A DNA stretch of 64,000 nt from Streptomyces sp. SAI-127 (GTDB lineage Bacteria > Actinomycetota > Actinomycetes > Streptomycetales > Streptomycetaceae), in contig NZ_JARXYJ010000001.1 in assembly GCF_029894425.1 (NCBI RefSeq), positions 5,270,001 to 5,334,000 of the forward strand. Direction: 5' to 3'. The notes below the pieces were generated by a model. That model saw only the letters and a list, made by a program, of their open reading frames with translations. It ran no database searches and was not told the origin of the DNA. Below, piece by piece: positions 1 through 9,324 of this stretch (position 1 is its first letter; each line of letters begins with the position of its first letter). The position numbers and the translations under genes are program-made.

Positions 1-234
1 GCGGTCCAGGAGGACGCCGGCGAAAGGGCCCACCAAGGAGTAAGGGAGCAGCAGGACCGCCATCGCGGAGGCGATCGCCGTAGCCGAGGTCTGCTTCTCC
101 GGGGAGAAGACGACGTAGGCGGCGAGTGCGATCTGGTAGACACCGTCCGCGCCCTGGGAGAGCAGGCGCACGGAGAGCAGACGCCGGAAGTCCCGGAAGC
201 GCAGCAGGACCCGTAGATCACGCACGACGGACAT
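1..234 (-). CDS. MFS transporter, N-terminal fragment (runs off window start)
   Basis: Reading leftward from an ATG at 234, the frame stays open to the window edge and gives about 78 residues. They begin MSVVRDLRVLLRFRDF and are followed by a hydrophobic helix, a polar LDR loop and a VGPFAGVLLDR-like stretch. This is the usual start of a major facilitator transporter: TM1, then the conserved loop before TM3 containing D-R. A GAGG lies about 13 nt upstream of the ATG. The substrate cannot be inferred from this fragment. It is the last gene in the leftward direction from inoA and is separated from it by a hairpin, so it is probably a separate unit. Confidence 0.75.
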   Translation of the reverse strand, partial: MSVVRDLRVLLRFRDFRRLLSVRLLSQGADGVYQIALAAYVVFSPEKQTSATAIASAMAVLLLPYSLVGPFAGVLLDR

Positions 235-256
235 GGGGCACAGCCTCACATACGGC

Positions 257-289
257 GAGGGTCCCCGGGCGGTACACCCGGAGACCCTC
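257..289 (-). terminator. Hairpin downstream of inoA
   Basis: A 7-bp outer stem (GAGGGTC with GACCCTC) and a 5-bp inner stem (CCGGG with CCCGG) are separated by one C/A mismatch and close on a 7-nt loop. The hairpin lies 33 nt after the inoA stop codon and before the next minus-strand gene, so it most likely ends the inoR-inoA transcript. There is no T-run, which is normal in Streptomyces. Confidence 0.6.
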
Positions 290-321
290 TGTAGCCCTGG
301 CAGGAGCGTTTTGAGTGAGCC

Positions 322-1404
322 TTAGCGCTCGACTTCACCCTTGATGAACTTCTCGACGTTCTCGCGGGCCTCGTCGTCGAAGTACTGGACCGGCGGGGAC
401 TTCATGAAGTAGCTGGAGGCCGACAGGATCGGGCCGCCGATACCGCGGTCCTTGGCGATCTTCGCGGCGCGAACGGCATCGATGATGACACCCGCGGAGT
501 TCGGGGAGTCCCAGACCTCGAGCTTGTACTCGAGGTTCAGCGGGACGTCGCCGAAGGCACGGCCCTCAAGGCGGACGTAGGCCCACTTGCGGTCGTCGAG
601 CCACGCGACGTAGTCGGACGGGCCGATGTGGACGTTCTTCGCGCCCATGTCCCGGTCGGGGATCTGGGAGGTGACGGCCTGCGTCTTGGAGATCTTCTTG
701 GACTCCAGGCGCTCACGCTCGAGCATGTTCTTGAAGTCCATGTTGCCGCCGACGTTGAGCTGCATCGTGCGGTCCAGGACGACGCCGCGGTCCTCGAACA
801 GCTTCGCCATGACGCGGTGCGTGATGGTGGCGCCGACCTGCGACTTGATGTCGTCGCCGACGATCGGGACGCCCGCCTCGGTGAACTTGTCCGCCCACTC
901 CTTGGTGCCGGCGATGAAGACCGGGAGGGCGTTGACGAAGGCGACCTTGGCGTCGATGGCGCACTGGGCGTAGAACTTCGCCGCGTCCTCGGAGCCGACG
1001 GGCAGGTAGCAGACGAGGACGTCGACCTGCTTGTCCTTGAGGACCTGGACGACGTCGACCGGGGCCTCTGCGGACTCCTCGATCGTCTCGCGGTAGTACT
1101 TGCCGAGGCCGTCGAGGGTGTGGCCGCGCTGGACGGTGACACCGGTGCTGGGCACGTCGCAGATCTTGATGGTGTTGTTCTCGGACGCGCCGATGGCGTC
1201 TGCGAGATCGAGGCCGACCTTCTTGGCGTCCACGTCGAACGCGGCGACGAACTCGACGTCACGCACGTGGTACTCGCCGAACTGGACGTGCATCAGCCCG
1301 GGGACCTTGGCCGCCGGATCGGCGTCCTTGTAGTACTCGACTCCCTGAACCAGCGACGCAGCGCAGTTGCCCACGCCGACGACGGCTACGCGAACCGAAC
1401 CCAT
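322..1404 (-). CDS. inoA: Inositol-3-phosphate synthase (Ino1 type)
   Basis: The 360-residue product converts glucose-6-phosphate to 1D-myo-inositol-3-phosphate with NAD+, the first step towards phosphatidylinositol and mycothiol in actinobacteria. The N-terminus has the Rossmann glycine motif [13 protein letters not shown] (about residues 5-17), and the length matches actinobacterial Ino1 rather than the larger eukaryotic form. The start at 1404 is chosen over an in-frame start at 1452 because GGGAG sits at proper spacing and the motif follows directly. It is 44 bp downstream of a PadR-type regulator on the same strand, so the two probably share the promoter under the palindrome at 2158-2178. 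Confidence 0.95.
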   Translation of the reverse strand: MGSVRVAVVGVGNCAASLVQGVEYYKDADPAAKVPGLMHVQFGEYHVRDVEFVAAFDVDAKKVGLDLADAIGASENNTIKICDVPSTGVTVQRGHTLDGLGKYYRETIEESAEAPVDVVQVLKDKQVDVLVCYLPVGSEDAAKFYAQCAIDAKVAFVNALPVFIAGTKEWADKFTEAGVPIVGDDIKSQVGATITHRVMAKLFEDRGVVLDRTMQLNVGGNMDFKNMLERERLESKKISKTQAVTSQIPDRDMGAKNVHIGPSDYVAWLDDRKWAYVRLEGRAFGDVPLNLEYKLEVWDSPNSAGVIIDAVRAAKIAKDRGIGGPILSASSYFMKSPPVQYFDDEARENVEKFIKGEVER

Positions 1405-1448
1405 TCCGGTTGCTCCCTGTGTGTACGAGTGAGGCCCTGGCAGGGACC

Positions 1449-2129
1449 TCACGTGGCGGTGTCGCCGGGCGTATCCGGACCGGGGGTGTCCCCGGGCCGG
1501 GGCAGGACGCCCGGCGCTCCCTCTGTGGTGTCGCGAGTGGGTTCTCCATGGCCGGGGCCCTTCAGGTCCCGGCCGGCCCGCTCGCTTTCGATGAGCTCGT
1601 TCAACCAGCGCACTTCGCGCTCCACGGACTCCATCCCGTGGCGCTGGAGCTCAAGCGTGTAGTCGTCGAGGCGCTCCCGGGTGCGTGCCAGCGAGGCACT
1701 CATCTTCTCCAGGCGCTCCTCGAGCCGGCTGCGGCGGCCTTCGAGGACTCGCATGCGGACGTCGCGCGAGGTCTGCCCGAAGAAGGCGAAACGAGCCGCG
1801 AAGTGCTCGTCCTCGTATGCGTCGGGACCCGTCTGCGAGAGCAGCTCCTCGAAATGCTCCTTACCTTCCGCCGTCAACCGGTAGACGATCTTGGCGCGAC
1901 GCCCTGCGAGTGGTGCGGCGAGGGCGTCCTCGGTGGTGTGCCCCGGTTCCTCTATCAACCAGCCGTTGGCGACCAGCGTCTTGAGGCAGGGGTAGAGCGT
2001 GCCGTAGCTGAACGCACGGAACACGCCCAGTGAGGTGTTGAGGCGTTTGCGCAGCTCATAGCCGTGCATCGGGGACTCACGGAGCAGGCCGAGTACGGCG
2101 AATTCGAGGATCCCGGAACGCCGGCTCAT
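1449..2129 (-). CDS. inoR: PadR-family transcriptional regulator (probable InoR)
   Basis: The 226-residue protein has a PadR winged-helix domain at its N-terminus ([23 protein letters not shown], then a TLYPCLKTL recognition segment) and a long helical C-terminal region for dimerisation (about residues 95-190). The start at 2129 follows a strong GAGGAGG. Its position directly upstream of inoA, with a perfect palindrome just before it, points to autoregulation and control of inositol synthesis. From memory, an adjacent repressor called InoR is reported in S. coelicolor to bind a 21-bp palindrome in the inoA promoter and to be released by glucose-6-phosphate. Identity with InoR is inferred from context. 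Confidence 0.85.
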   Translation of the reverse strand: MSRRSGILEFAVLGLLRESPMHGYELRKRLNTSLGVFRAFSYGTLYPCLKTLVANGWLIEEPGHTTEDALAAPLAGRRAKIVYRLTAEGKEHFEELLSQTGPDAYEDEHFAARFAFFGQTSRDVRMRVLEGRRSRLEERLEKMSASLARTRERLDDYTLELQRHGMESVEREVRWLNELIESERAGRDLKGPGHGEPTRDTTEGAPGVLPRPGDTPGPDTPGDTAT

Positions 2130-2157
2130 CGTCGCCTCCTCGTCTCTGTCTCGCACC

Positions 2158-2178
2158 GATGTATCGACTCGATACATC
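2158..2178. promoter_or_regulatory. 21-bp perfect palindrome, candidate InoR/PadR operator
   Basis: Two 10-nt arms, GATGTATCGA and TCGATACATC, flank a single central C. The outer ATGT and ACAT half-sites are typical of PadR-family operators. The site begins 29 bp upstream of the regulator start, where it could cover the promoter of the regulator-inoA transcript. Confidence 0.8.
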
Positions 2179-2480
2179 AAGACGATAGAACGCCCTTCCG
2201 GAAGCGACAAGTGGGGGGATGGTGAACGGGATCACATCAATGATTCATGTGAACCAAGTTGCCTGATTTGGGGTGAACTTCGGGGCTCGGCTGGTTTTGA
2301 CGGTGCGTAGTCTGTGCGGCATGCACACCACCGGGAACCGAGTGACGCCTGGGGGGCGTCGCTGTCCCGGTGCAGTACGGATGAATGCGGGACCGACCAC
2401 ATCCGTACTTCGGGGGGACCGGAAACCAGCCGCCGTTTCCAGGCGCGCAAAGGTGCGCCTGCCCGAGGAGTAGTCGTTCG

Positions 2481-5162
2481 ATGAGCGAGCACCGTCGCAA
2501 ACCGCCGCAGCCGCAGGGAGGCGGACGTGCCGCGGCCCGACGCGGCCAGTCCGGACCGTCCTCCGGCCGCCGCGCGGCTCCGCGAGGCGCCACCGGGTCT
2601 CTTGCCGACTCCTATGGGACGAACTCCCAAGAGTCGGATTCTTACGGTCCGGGAGGCGAAGAGCGTCCGTACGGCGGCCGTGCCGAGGCCCGACGTGCGG
2701 CCCAGAGAAGCACTGGCGGCGGTCGCCGCAGAGTGCCGGAGCCGGGACGCGGAGGTCGGCGCGGGACGCCGACCGGCCGGGGCCGTGCGTCCGATCCCGG
2801 CAGGAAGCGGTTCATCGACTACCCGCGCGCGGGTAAGTACGGCGCGGCGCGCTGGGTGCCGTCCTGGAAGCTGGTGACCGGTCTGTTCATCGGCTTCATC
2901 GGAGGCCTGGTCGCGATCGCCGGCGTCGGTTACGCGCTCGTGAGCGTTCCTAACGTCGCCGAGACCGCGACGTCGCAGAACAACGTCTACTACTGGTCCG
3001 ACAAGACCGAGATGGTCTCCACCGGCGGTGAGACGAACCGCCAGATCGTCAACCTCGCGCAGATTCCGAAGGCGATGCAATACGCCGTCGTCTCGCAGGA
3101 GAACAAGACCTTCTACACCGACAGCGGCATCGACCCCAAGGGCATCGCCCGTGCCGTGTTCAACATGGCCCGGGGCGGCAACACGCAGGGTGGCTCCACC
3201 ATCACCCAGCAGTACGTCAAGAACGCGCGCCTGGACGACCAGTCCCAGACCGTCACCCGTAAGTTCAAGGAGATCTTCATCTCCATCAAGGTGGGTGCCA
3301 CGGTCAACAAGGACGAGATCATGGCCGGCTACCTGAACTCCGCGTACTACGGTCGCAACGCCTACGGCATCCAGGCGGCCGCGCGCGCGTACTTCAACAA
3401 GGACGCCAAGAACCTCGACCCGGGCGAGTGCGCCTTCCTGGCCGCCATGCTGAAGGGCGCCACGTACTACGACCCCGCGGGCTCGATCTCCATCGACCAG
3501 GCCGCCACGCCGGACGCCAACGCCAAGCGTGCTCTGCGGCAAATGCAGGACACCCTCGACAAGATGGTCGAGTACGGCCACCTCAGCGCGACGGAGCGCG
3601 CCAAGTACACCGCGCTTCCCGAGTGGCAGAACCCCCGGTCCAACACCCAGCTCAAGGGCCAGACCGGCTACCTGGTCGACCTCGCCAAGGCCTACCTGAT
3701 CAACAACAAGATCGTCAGTGCCGACAAGCTCCAGCAGGGCGGCTACTCGATCTACACGACCTTCGACAAGAAGAAGGTCAAGGAACTCGAGGCAGCGGTC
3801 ACCAAGGTCCGCAAGGAGAACATCGATCCGAAGAAGCGCCCGACGAAGGACACCTACGTCCAGTTCGGCGGGGCGTCCGTGGAGCCGTCCACCGGGGCGA
3901 TCCGGGCCTGCTACGGAGGCGAGGACGCGACCACCCACTTCACCAACAACTGCGACTCGACCGGTGCCCAGGTCGGTTCGACGTTCAAGACGTTCGTGCT
4001 CGCCGCGGCGATGAAGTGGGGCGTACGCAATCCGGATCTCGGCGAGAGCCAAGCGCAGGACGAGCGTACGGTCGTCAACGCGAAGAGCCTGTTCAGCGGC
4101 AAGAACGACCTCAAGATCAAGAACTACGACGGTTCGATCTGGAAGAACGAGGAGGGCAAGGAGTGGCTCCAGGAGAACGACGGCAAGCAGTCCTACGGTT
4201 CTCCGCCCAAGTACCAGATCGACCTTCGTGAGGCCATGCGTGAGTCGGTGAACTCCGCCTTCGTGCAGCTCGGCATGGACGTCGGCCTGGACAAGGTGAA
4301 GGAGTCGGCCATGGACGCGGGTCTCAAGAAGAACAGCCTGGCCGGCACCAACTTCCCGTCGTTCTCCATCGGTATCTCCGACCCCAGCGCGATCCGGATG
4401 GCGGGCGCATACGCCACCTTCGCGGCCAGCGGCAAGCAGAACGAGCCGTACTCCGTCGAGAAGGTCACGAGCAAGGACGGCGACGTCTTCACGCACGAGG
4501 CGAAGCCCAAGCAGGCCTTCGAGAAGAAGGTCGCCGACAACGTCACCGACGTCCTCAAGACGGTGGTCGAGGACGGTACGGGTACCAACGCCCAGCTGAC
4601 CGGCCGTGACGTGGCGGGCAAGACCGGTACCACCGACGGCAACAAGTCGGCCTGGTTCGTCGGGTACACCCCGCAGCTGTCCACGTCGATCACGATGTTC
4701 CGGCTGGACGACGACGAGACCAAGAAGAACCGCACCTTCCTGGAGATGTACGGAACGGGTGGCCAGGAGAAGATCCACGGTGCGTCGTTCCCGTCCGAGA
4801 TCTGGCACGACTACATGGAGCAGGCACTCAAGGGCGAGAAGTCCATCGACTTCCCGACGCCGGAGCCCATTGGCGAGATCCTCAACGACGAGCCCAGCCC
4901 GACGCCCACTCCGACGCCCAGTGAGACCGAGTCGGCCACCCCGACTCCGACTCCGACGCCCAGCCAGTCGCTCATCACACCGACGCCCACTGCGTCCGAG
5001 TCCTGCCGGTTCGAGTGGCAGTGCTCCGACTCGGGCGGTACGGACAACGGTGGCACCGACGGAGGGGTGACTTCGACGCCTACAGCCACGTCGACGGATA
5101 CGAACGGCGGCAACACCAACGGCAATGGCAATGGGGGCCTCTTCGGCGGCTCAAGCGGTTAG
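2481..5162 (+). CDS. Class A bifunctional penicillin-binding protein
   Basis: The 893-residue membrane-anchored enzyme polymerises lipid II glycan (GT51) and cross-links peptides. A basic, Gly/Arg-rich cytoplasmic tail of about 125 residues is followed by one TM helix (about 130-157). The GT51 domain carries the catalytic Glu207 in the SQENKTFY motif and a GGSTITQQ motif. The transpeptidase has S500-T-F-K503, S589-V-N591 and K714-T-G. The last 100 residues are a Pro/Thr/Ser then Gly/Asn-rich extracellular tail. The start at 2481 follows GAGGAG; earlier in-frame starts lack one. The gene is monocistronic, with a parS site just after it. It corresponds by position to the PBP gene beside inoA in other Streptomyces. 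Confidence 0.93.
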   Translation: MSEHRRKPPQPQGGGRAAARRGQSGPSSGRRAAPRGATGSLADSYGTNSQESDSYGPGGEERPYGGRAEARRAAQRSTGGGRRRVPEPGRGGRRGTPTGRGRASDPGRKRFIDYPRAGKYGAARWVPSWKLVTGLFIGFIGGLVAIAGVGYALVSVPNVAETATSQNNVYYWSDKTEMVSTGGETNRQIVNLAQIPKAMQYAVVSQENKTFYTDSGIDPKGIARAVFNMARGGNTQGGSTITQQYVKNARLDDQSQTVTRKFKEIFISIKVGATVNKDEIMAGYLNSAYYGRNAYGIQAAARAYFNKDAKNLDPGECAFLAAMLKGATYYDPAGSISIDQAATPDANAKRALRQMQDTLDKMVEYGHLSATERAKYTALPEWQNPRSNTQLKGQTGYLVDLAKAYLINNKIVSADKLQQGGYSIYTTFDKKKVKELEAAVTKVRKENIDPKKRPTKDTYVQFGGASVEPSTGAIRACYGGEDATTHFTNNCDSTGAQVGSTFKTFVLAAAMKWGVRNPDLGESQAQDERTVVNAKSLFSGKNDLKIKNYDGSIWKNEEGKEWLQENDGKQSYGSPPKYQIDLREAMRESVNSAFVQLGMDVGLDKVKESAMDAGLKKNSLAGTNFPSFSIGISDPSAIRMAGAYATFAASGKQNEPYSVEKVTSKDGDVFTHEAKPKQAFEKKVADNVTDVLKTVVEDGTGTNAQLTGRDVAGKTGTTDGNKSAWFVGYTPQLSTSITMFRLDDDETKKNRTFLEMYGTGGQEKIHGASFPSEIWHDYMEQALKGEKSIDFPTPEPIGEILNDEPSPTPTPTPSETESATPTPTPTPSQSLITPTPTASESCRFEWQCSDSGGTDNGGTDGGVTSTPTATSTDTNGGNTNGNGNGGLFGGSSG

Positions 5163-5185
5163 CCGCCATATGCCCTGTCGAGGGT

Positions 5186-5199
5186 GTTTCACGTGAAAC
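5186..5199. other. parS: parS site (perfect)
   Basis: GTTTCACGTGAAAC, extended to a 16-bp palindrome by flanking T and A. It lies 24 bp after the PBP stop and about 70 bp before the next start. This is the known ParB-binding sequence of Streptomyces. Confidence 0.92.
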
Positions 5200-5270
5200 A
5201 TGGGCCGTCGCACCCACCAGGTGCGGCGGCCCTCGGCGTACTCCTAGCCTCGTACGGCAGGATGGGCCGC

Positions 5271-6773
5271 ATGCCCAGTGCTGAATCGACGCCAACGAGC
5301 GTGCACGAGTCGGACCCAGTGCATCCGACCAAGGACGACGAGGTCTCCAGGAGCGGCAGCGAGTTCATCGGCGGCCCTCTAGGGCGACGTGCCCTGCTGG
5401 GGACGTCCTGGTGGACCCCCGTCCGGATCATCGCGCTCGTGGCCATCGGCGTGTTCGCGCTGGGCCTGGTCCAGAAGGCGCCCTGCTACAACGGTGGCTG
5501 GTTCTTCGGTGCCAGCTCCCAGTACACCCACGCGTGCTACTCGGACATCCCGCACCTCTATCAGGGACGCGGCTTCGCCGACGGACTCGTCCCGTACTTC
5601 GACAAGCTCCCCGGTGACATGCAGTACCTCGAATACCCGGTGCTGACGGGTGTGTTCATGGAGGTCGCCGCCTGGCTGACGCCCGGCAGCGGCAGCATCC
5701 AGCACCAGGAGCAGTGGTACTGGATGGTCAACGCCGGGATGCTGATGGTGTGCGCGGCCATCATCGTCGTCTGCGTGAGCCGTACGCACGCCCGCCGGCC
5801 CTGGGACGGTCTGCTGGTCGCTCTGGCGCCTGCCTTCGCGTTGACGGCCACCATCAACTGGGACCTGCTGGCGGTCGCTCTGACGGCCTCTGCGATGCTG
5901 ATGTGGGCGCGGGGACGCTCGCTCGCTTTCGGCGTCCTCCTGGGGCTCGCCACGGCCGCCAAGCTCTACCCGATCTTCCTGCTCGGGCCGCTGTTCGTGC
6001 TGTGCTGGCGGGCGGGCAAGTGGCGGGATTTCGGCAAGGCCCTGGGCGGTGCGGCGGTCTCCTGGCTCGTGGTGAACCTGCCGGTGATGTTCTTCGCCTT
6101 CGACGGCTGGTCGAAGTTCTACACGTTCAGCCAGGAGCGGGGCGTGGACTTCGGCTCCTTCTGGCTGATCCTGGCCCAGAACTCGTCCGACCCGTTGAGC
6201 ACCGACACCGTCAACACGCTTGCCACGCTGCTGATGCTGCTGTCCTGCGCCGGTATCGCGGCGCTCACCCTGACCGCTCCGCGCCGGCCGCGTTTCGCCC
6301 AGCTCGCGTTCCTGATCGTCGCCGCGTTCATCCTCACCAACAAGGTCTACTCGCCGCAGTACGTCCTGTGGTTGGTGCCGCTGGCCGTGCTGGCGCGGCC
6401 GAAGTGGCGGGACTTCCTCATCTGGCAGGCGTGCGAGGTGGCGTACTTCCTGGGGATCTGGCTGTACCTCGCGTACACGACCAGCGGCAACGCCCACAAG
6501 GGCCTGCCGACCGACGGCTATCACTGGGCCATCGGACTGCATCTCCTGGGCACGGCCTACCTGTGCGCGATGGTCCTGCGCGACATACTCATGCCGGAAC
6601 GGGACGTGGTACGGCGGGCCGGCGACGACGACCCCTCGGGCGGTGTGCTCGACGGAGCGGAGGACGTCTTCGTGTTCGGCCCTGCCGCCCATCCACCACG
6701 GCATGCGGCCCACTTCGACGGACCGCAGGTGGAGTGGGGCAACGACCGCAGGGCCGCCGACCGTTCGCTCTGA
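5271..6773 (+). CDS. GT87-type integral membrane glycosyltransferase
   Basis: The product of about 500 residues has a short polar N-terminus and about ten hydrophobic helices. Between TM1 and TM2 is a long extracytoplasmic loop rich in Tyr and Cys that leads into an LEYPVLTG motif. This layout fits DUF2029/GT87 polyprenyl-phosphate-mannose-dependent transferases, which build cell-envelope glycans outside the membrane. The start is ATG 5271, with ATG 5262 possible; GGCAGGA precedes it, and a TAGCCT -10 element ends at 5250, giving a very short leader. An in-frame reading back through the parS site (FHVK) is possible but lacks a ribosome site. The acceptor is unknown. Confidence 0.75.
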   Translation: MPSAESTPTSVHESDPVHPTKDDEVSRSGSEFIGGPLGRRALLGTSWWTPVRIIALVAIGVFALGLVQKAPCYNGGWFFGASSQYTHACYSDIPHLYQGRGFADGLVPYFDKLPGDMQYLEYPVLTGVFMEVAAWLTPGSGSIQHQEQWYWMVNAGMLMVCAAIIVVCVSRTHARRPWDGLLVALAPAFALTATINWDLLAVALTASAMLMWARGRSLAFGVLLGLATAAKLYPIFLLGPLFVLCWRAGKWRDFGKALGGAAVSWLVVNLPVMFFAFDGWSKFYTFSQERGVDFGSFWLILAQNSSDPLSTDTVNTLATLLMLLSCAGIAALTLTAPRRPRFAQLAFLIVAAFILTNKVYSPQYVLWLVPLAVLARPKWRDFLIWQACEVAYFLGIWLYLAYTTSGNAHKGLPTDGYHWAIGLHLLGTAYLCAMVLRDILMPERDVVRRAGDDDPSGGVLDGAEDVFVFGPAAHPPRHAAHFDGPQVEWGNDRRAADRSL

Positions 6774-6817
6774 GCGAACAGAGCCTGCGTGGCGTTACGC
6801 CGATTGGGTCACCCACG

Positions 6818-6857
6818 CGAAGGGCCGTACACGGAAGCTCCCGTGTACGGCCCTTCG
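6818..6857. terminator. Bidirectional terminator
   Basis: A perfect 17-bp stem with a 6-nt loop lies between two convergent genes, the GT87 gene ending at 6773 and the minus-strand gene ending at 6917. It contains GGGCCGTACACGG and its complement and can serve both transcripts. Confidence 0.85.
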
Positions 6858-6916
6858 TCCGGTCCACGTCGCTCAGCGACCCGCTCTCACGGCGCTCAGC
6901 GGTCGTCTTGCGTCGC

Positions 6917-7948
6917 TCAGCGGTCGACGATCCGGTCGAACTGCGTGGTGGTGTGCCGCAGATGGGCCACCAACTCCTCGCCGACCTTCGGCTCCGGGGC
7001 GTCCGAGGGCACGAACAGGATGGACACCTGCATGTGCGGCGGTTCGGCGAACCAGCGCTGCTTGCCGCCCCAGACGAACGGAGAAAGGTTCCGGTTGACC
7101 GTGGCCAGGCCGGCGCGGGCGACCCCCTTGGCGCGCGGCATGACGCCGTGCAGGGCCTTCGGAGCCTCCAGGCCCACGCCGTGCGACGTACCGCCGGCCA
7201 CGACGACCAGGAAGCCGTCGGAGGCCGCCTTCTGCTGCCGGTAGCCGAAACGGTCCCCCTTGGAGACGCGGGTGACGTCCAGCACGGCGCCGCGGTACTC
7301 GGTGGAGTCGTGGTCCCCGAGCCACAACCGGGTCCCGATGCGGGCGCGGAAGCGGGTCTGCGGGAACTGCTGCTGCAGCCGGGCGAGGTCTTCGGCCTTG
7401 AGATGGCTGACGAACATGGTGTGCAGCGGCAGCCGGGCCGCGCGCAGCCGGTCCATCCAGCCGATGACCTCCTCGACGGCGTCCGAACCGTCGGTGCGGT
7501 CCAGCGGCAGGTGGATCGCGAAGCCCTCGAGGCGGACATTCTCTATGGCGGAGTGCAGCTGCGGCAGATCCTGCTCGCTGATGCCGTGCCGTTTCATCGA
7601 GGACATCACCTCGATGACCACGCGGGCGCCCACGAGGCCGTAGACCCCGTCGATCGACGACACCGAGCGGATCACCCGGTCGGGCAGCGGTACGGGCTCC
7701 TCGCCTCGTCGATACGGCGTCAGCACCAGCAGGTCACCGCCGAACCAGTCCTTGATCCGCGCGGCCTCGTAGGTCGTGCCGACGGCGAGGACGTCCGAGC
7801 CCAGCCGGGTGGCCTCCTCCGCCAGCCGCTCGTGCCCGAAGCCATAGCCGTTGCCCTTGCAGACCGGGACGAGCCCCGGGAACCGCTCCTGCACGTGCTT
7901 GTGGTGCGCCCGCCAGCGCGCGGTGTCGACGTAGAGCGTGAGCGCCAT
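6917..7948 (-). CDS. Alanine racemase-like PLP enzyme (fold type III)
   Basis: The 343-residue protein has an alanine racemase N-terminal domain. The PLP-binding Lys31 sits in the motif PVCKGNGYGFG near the start, then a TIM-barrel with GTTYEAAR and VIEVMSSMKRHG segments, then a C-terminal beta domain. It is shorter and more divergent than the housekeeping Alr of Streptomyces, so the substrate is uncertain. It is 74 bp downstream of a FemX-type ligase on the same strand, probably co-transcribed, which suggests a role in peptidoglycan precursor or bridge amino-acid supply. No convincing Shine-Dalgarno is close to the ATG. Confidence 0.75.
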   Translation of the reverse strand: MALTLYVDTARWRAHHKHVQERFPGLVPVCKGNGYGFGHERLAEEATRLGSDVLAVGTTYEAARIKDWFGGDLLVLTPYRRGEEPVPLPDRVIRSVSSIDGVYGLVGARVVIEVMSSMKRHGISEQDLPQLHSAIENVRLEGFAIHLPLDRTDGSDAVEEVIGWMDRLRAARLPLHTMFVSHLKAEDLARLQQQFPQTRFRARIGTRLWLGDHDSTEYRGAVLDVTRVSKGDRFGYRQQKAASDGFLVVVAGGTSHGVGLEAPKALHGVMPRAKGVARAGLATVNRNLSPFVWGGKQRWFAEPPHMQVSILFVPSDAPEPKVGEELVAHLRHTTTQFDRIVDR

Positions 7949-8022
7949 GGCCGGACCCGGAACCTTTCTAGTGGCTGCGGTGTATCAGAGGTATGGGAGC
8001 TATTGAAGCGAAGATCGCGACG

Positions 8023-9141
8023 TCAGCGGCGCGACATGTAGATGTCGAGCGCCTTGTGGAGCAGCTTGTTGAGCGGGAAGTCCCACTCGCCGAGGTACTC
8101 GGCGGCCTGGCCGCCCGTGCCCACCTTGAACTGGATCAGGCCGAAGAGGTGATCGGTCTCGTCCAGCGAGTCGGAGATGCCCCGCAGGTCGTAGACGGTC
8201 GCCCCGAGCGCGTAGGCGTCACGCAGCATCCGCCACTGCATCGCGTTCGAGGGCCGGACCTCACGGCCGATGTTGTCGGAGGCGCCGTAGGAGTACCAGA
8301 CGTGCCCGCCGACGATCAGCATGGTCGCCGCCGAGAGGTTCACGCCCTCGTGCCGGGCGAAGTACAGCCGCATCCGGTTGGGGTCCTCGGTGTTGAGGGC
8401 CGTCCACATACGCTGGAAGTACGACAGCGGGCGGGGCCGGAAGTGGTCGCGCACCGCGGTGATCTCGTAGAGCCGCTGCCATTCCTCGAGGTCCTGGTAA
8501 CCGCCCTGGACGACCTCGACGCCGGCCTTCTCAGCCTTCTTGATGTTGCGGCGCCACAGCTGGTTGAAGTTCTTGTGCACTTCTTCCAGGGAGCGGTTGG
8601 CGAGTGGCACCTGGTAGACGTAGCGGGGCTGCACGTCACCGAAGCCGGCTCCCCCGTCCTCGCCCTGCTGCCAGCCCATGCGACGCAGCTTGTCGGCGAC
8701 CTCGAAGGCGCGCGGTTCGATGAAGTCGGCTTCGATGTCGCGAAGGCGCTTCACGTCCGGGTTCTGGATGCCCGCCTTGATCGAGGTGGCCTCCCAGCGC
8801 CGGATGATCACCGGCGGACCCATCTTCACCGAGAAGGCGCCCTGGTGCTTGAGGTGCGCGAGCATCGGTTCCAGCCACTCGGTCAGATTCGGCGCGAACC
8901 AGTTGATGACCGGGCCCTCGGGCAGATACGCGAGGTAGCGCTTGATCTTGGGCAGCTGCCGGTAGAGGACGAGACCCGCGCCGACCAGTTCGCCGGTCTT
9001 GTGGAACCAGCCGAGGCTCTCGGAGCGCCATTCCGCTTTGACGTCTGCCCAGGCAGGAACCTGCATGTGGCTCGCCGACGGCAGGCTCTGGATGTATGCC
9101 AGATGCTGCTCGCGACTGATCGTCCTCAGGGTCAGGCTCAT
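8023..9141 (-). CDS. femX: FemX-type tRNA-dependent peptidoglycan bridge aminoacyltransferase
   Basis: The 372-residue product is a FemAB-family ligase that would transfer an amino acid from aminoacyl-tRNA (glycine in Streptomyces) to the stem peptide of lipid II at the inner membrane face. Family features are the two GNAT-like subdomains, an SHMQVPAWADVKAEW segment near residue 25, the YRQLPKIKRYLAYLPEGPV stretch, and SYGASDN with LRG and GLIQFKVGTGG near the C-terminus. The start at 9141 follows GAGGAG. From memory, the S. coelicolor homologue at this position is the essential FemX, a relative of VanK. It is followed by the alanine racemase-like gene. Confidence 0.88.
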   Translation of the reverse strand: MSLTLRTISREQHLAYIQSLPSASHMQVPAWADVKAEWRSESLGWFHKTGELVGAGLVLYRQLPKIKRYLAYLPEGPVINWFAPNLTEWLEPMLAHLKHQGAFSVKMGPPVIIRRWEATSIKAGIQNPDVKRLRDIEADFIEPRAFEVADKLRRMGWQQGEDGGAGFGDVQPRYVYQVPLANRSLEEVHKNFNQLWRRNIKKAEKAGVEVVQGGYQDLEEWQRLYEITAVRDHFRPRPLSYFQRMWTALNTEDPNRMRLYFARHEGVNLSAATMLIVGGHVWYSYGASDNIGREVRPSNAMQWRMLRDAYALGATVYDLRGISDSLDETDHLFGLIQFKVGTGGQAAEYLGEWDFPLNKLLHKALDIYMSRR

Positions 9142-9324
9142 TGTGGGGCGCTCCTCGGGCTGGTGTGTCCCCATGGGTACAGGGGCTCCGGCTCTCGCGC
9201 CGAAGCCTACTGCGCCTTGCGAGCGCCCCGACTGGGCGTACGGAACCTGCGCCCCGGCTCATGGGCCGCCGAGGCGTAACGCGGTGCTTTGGGTGGTGTC
9301 AGGGGGTGGTGCCCGTGGCGTCAG

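Noticed and set aside
537..1262. Long overlapping frames on other strands of inoA, cydCD, thiC, PBP and the YibE/F gene
   Set aside because: They are high-G+C shadow frames with Arg/Ser/Pro-biased translations and no domain similarity; the real genes explain the DNA.
1429..1452. Hairpin GTGAGG...CCTCAC between inoR and inoA as a terminator
   Set aside because: It overlaps the inoR stop, has a bulge and lies within a likely two-gene transcript; at most it is a processing or attenuation site.
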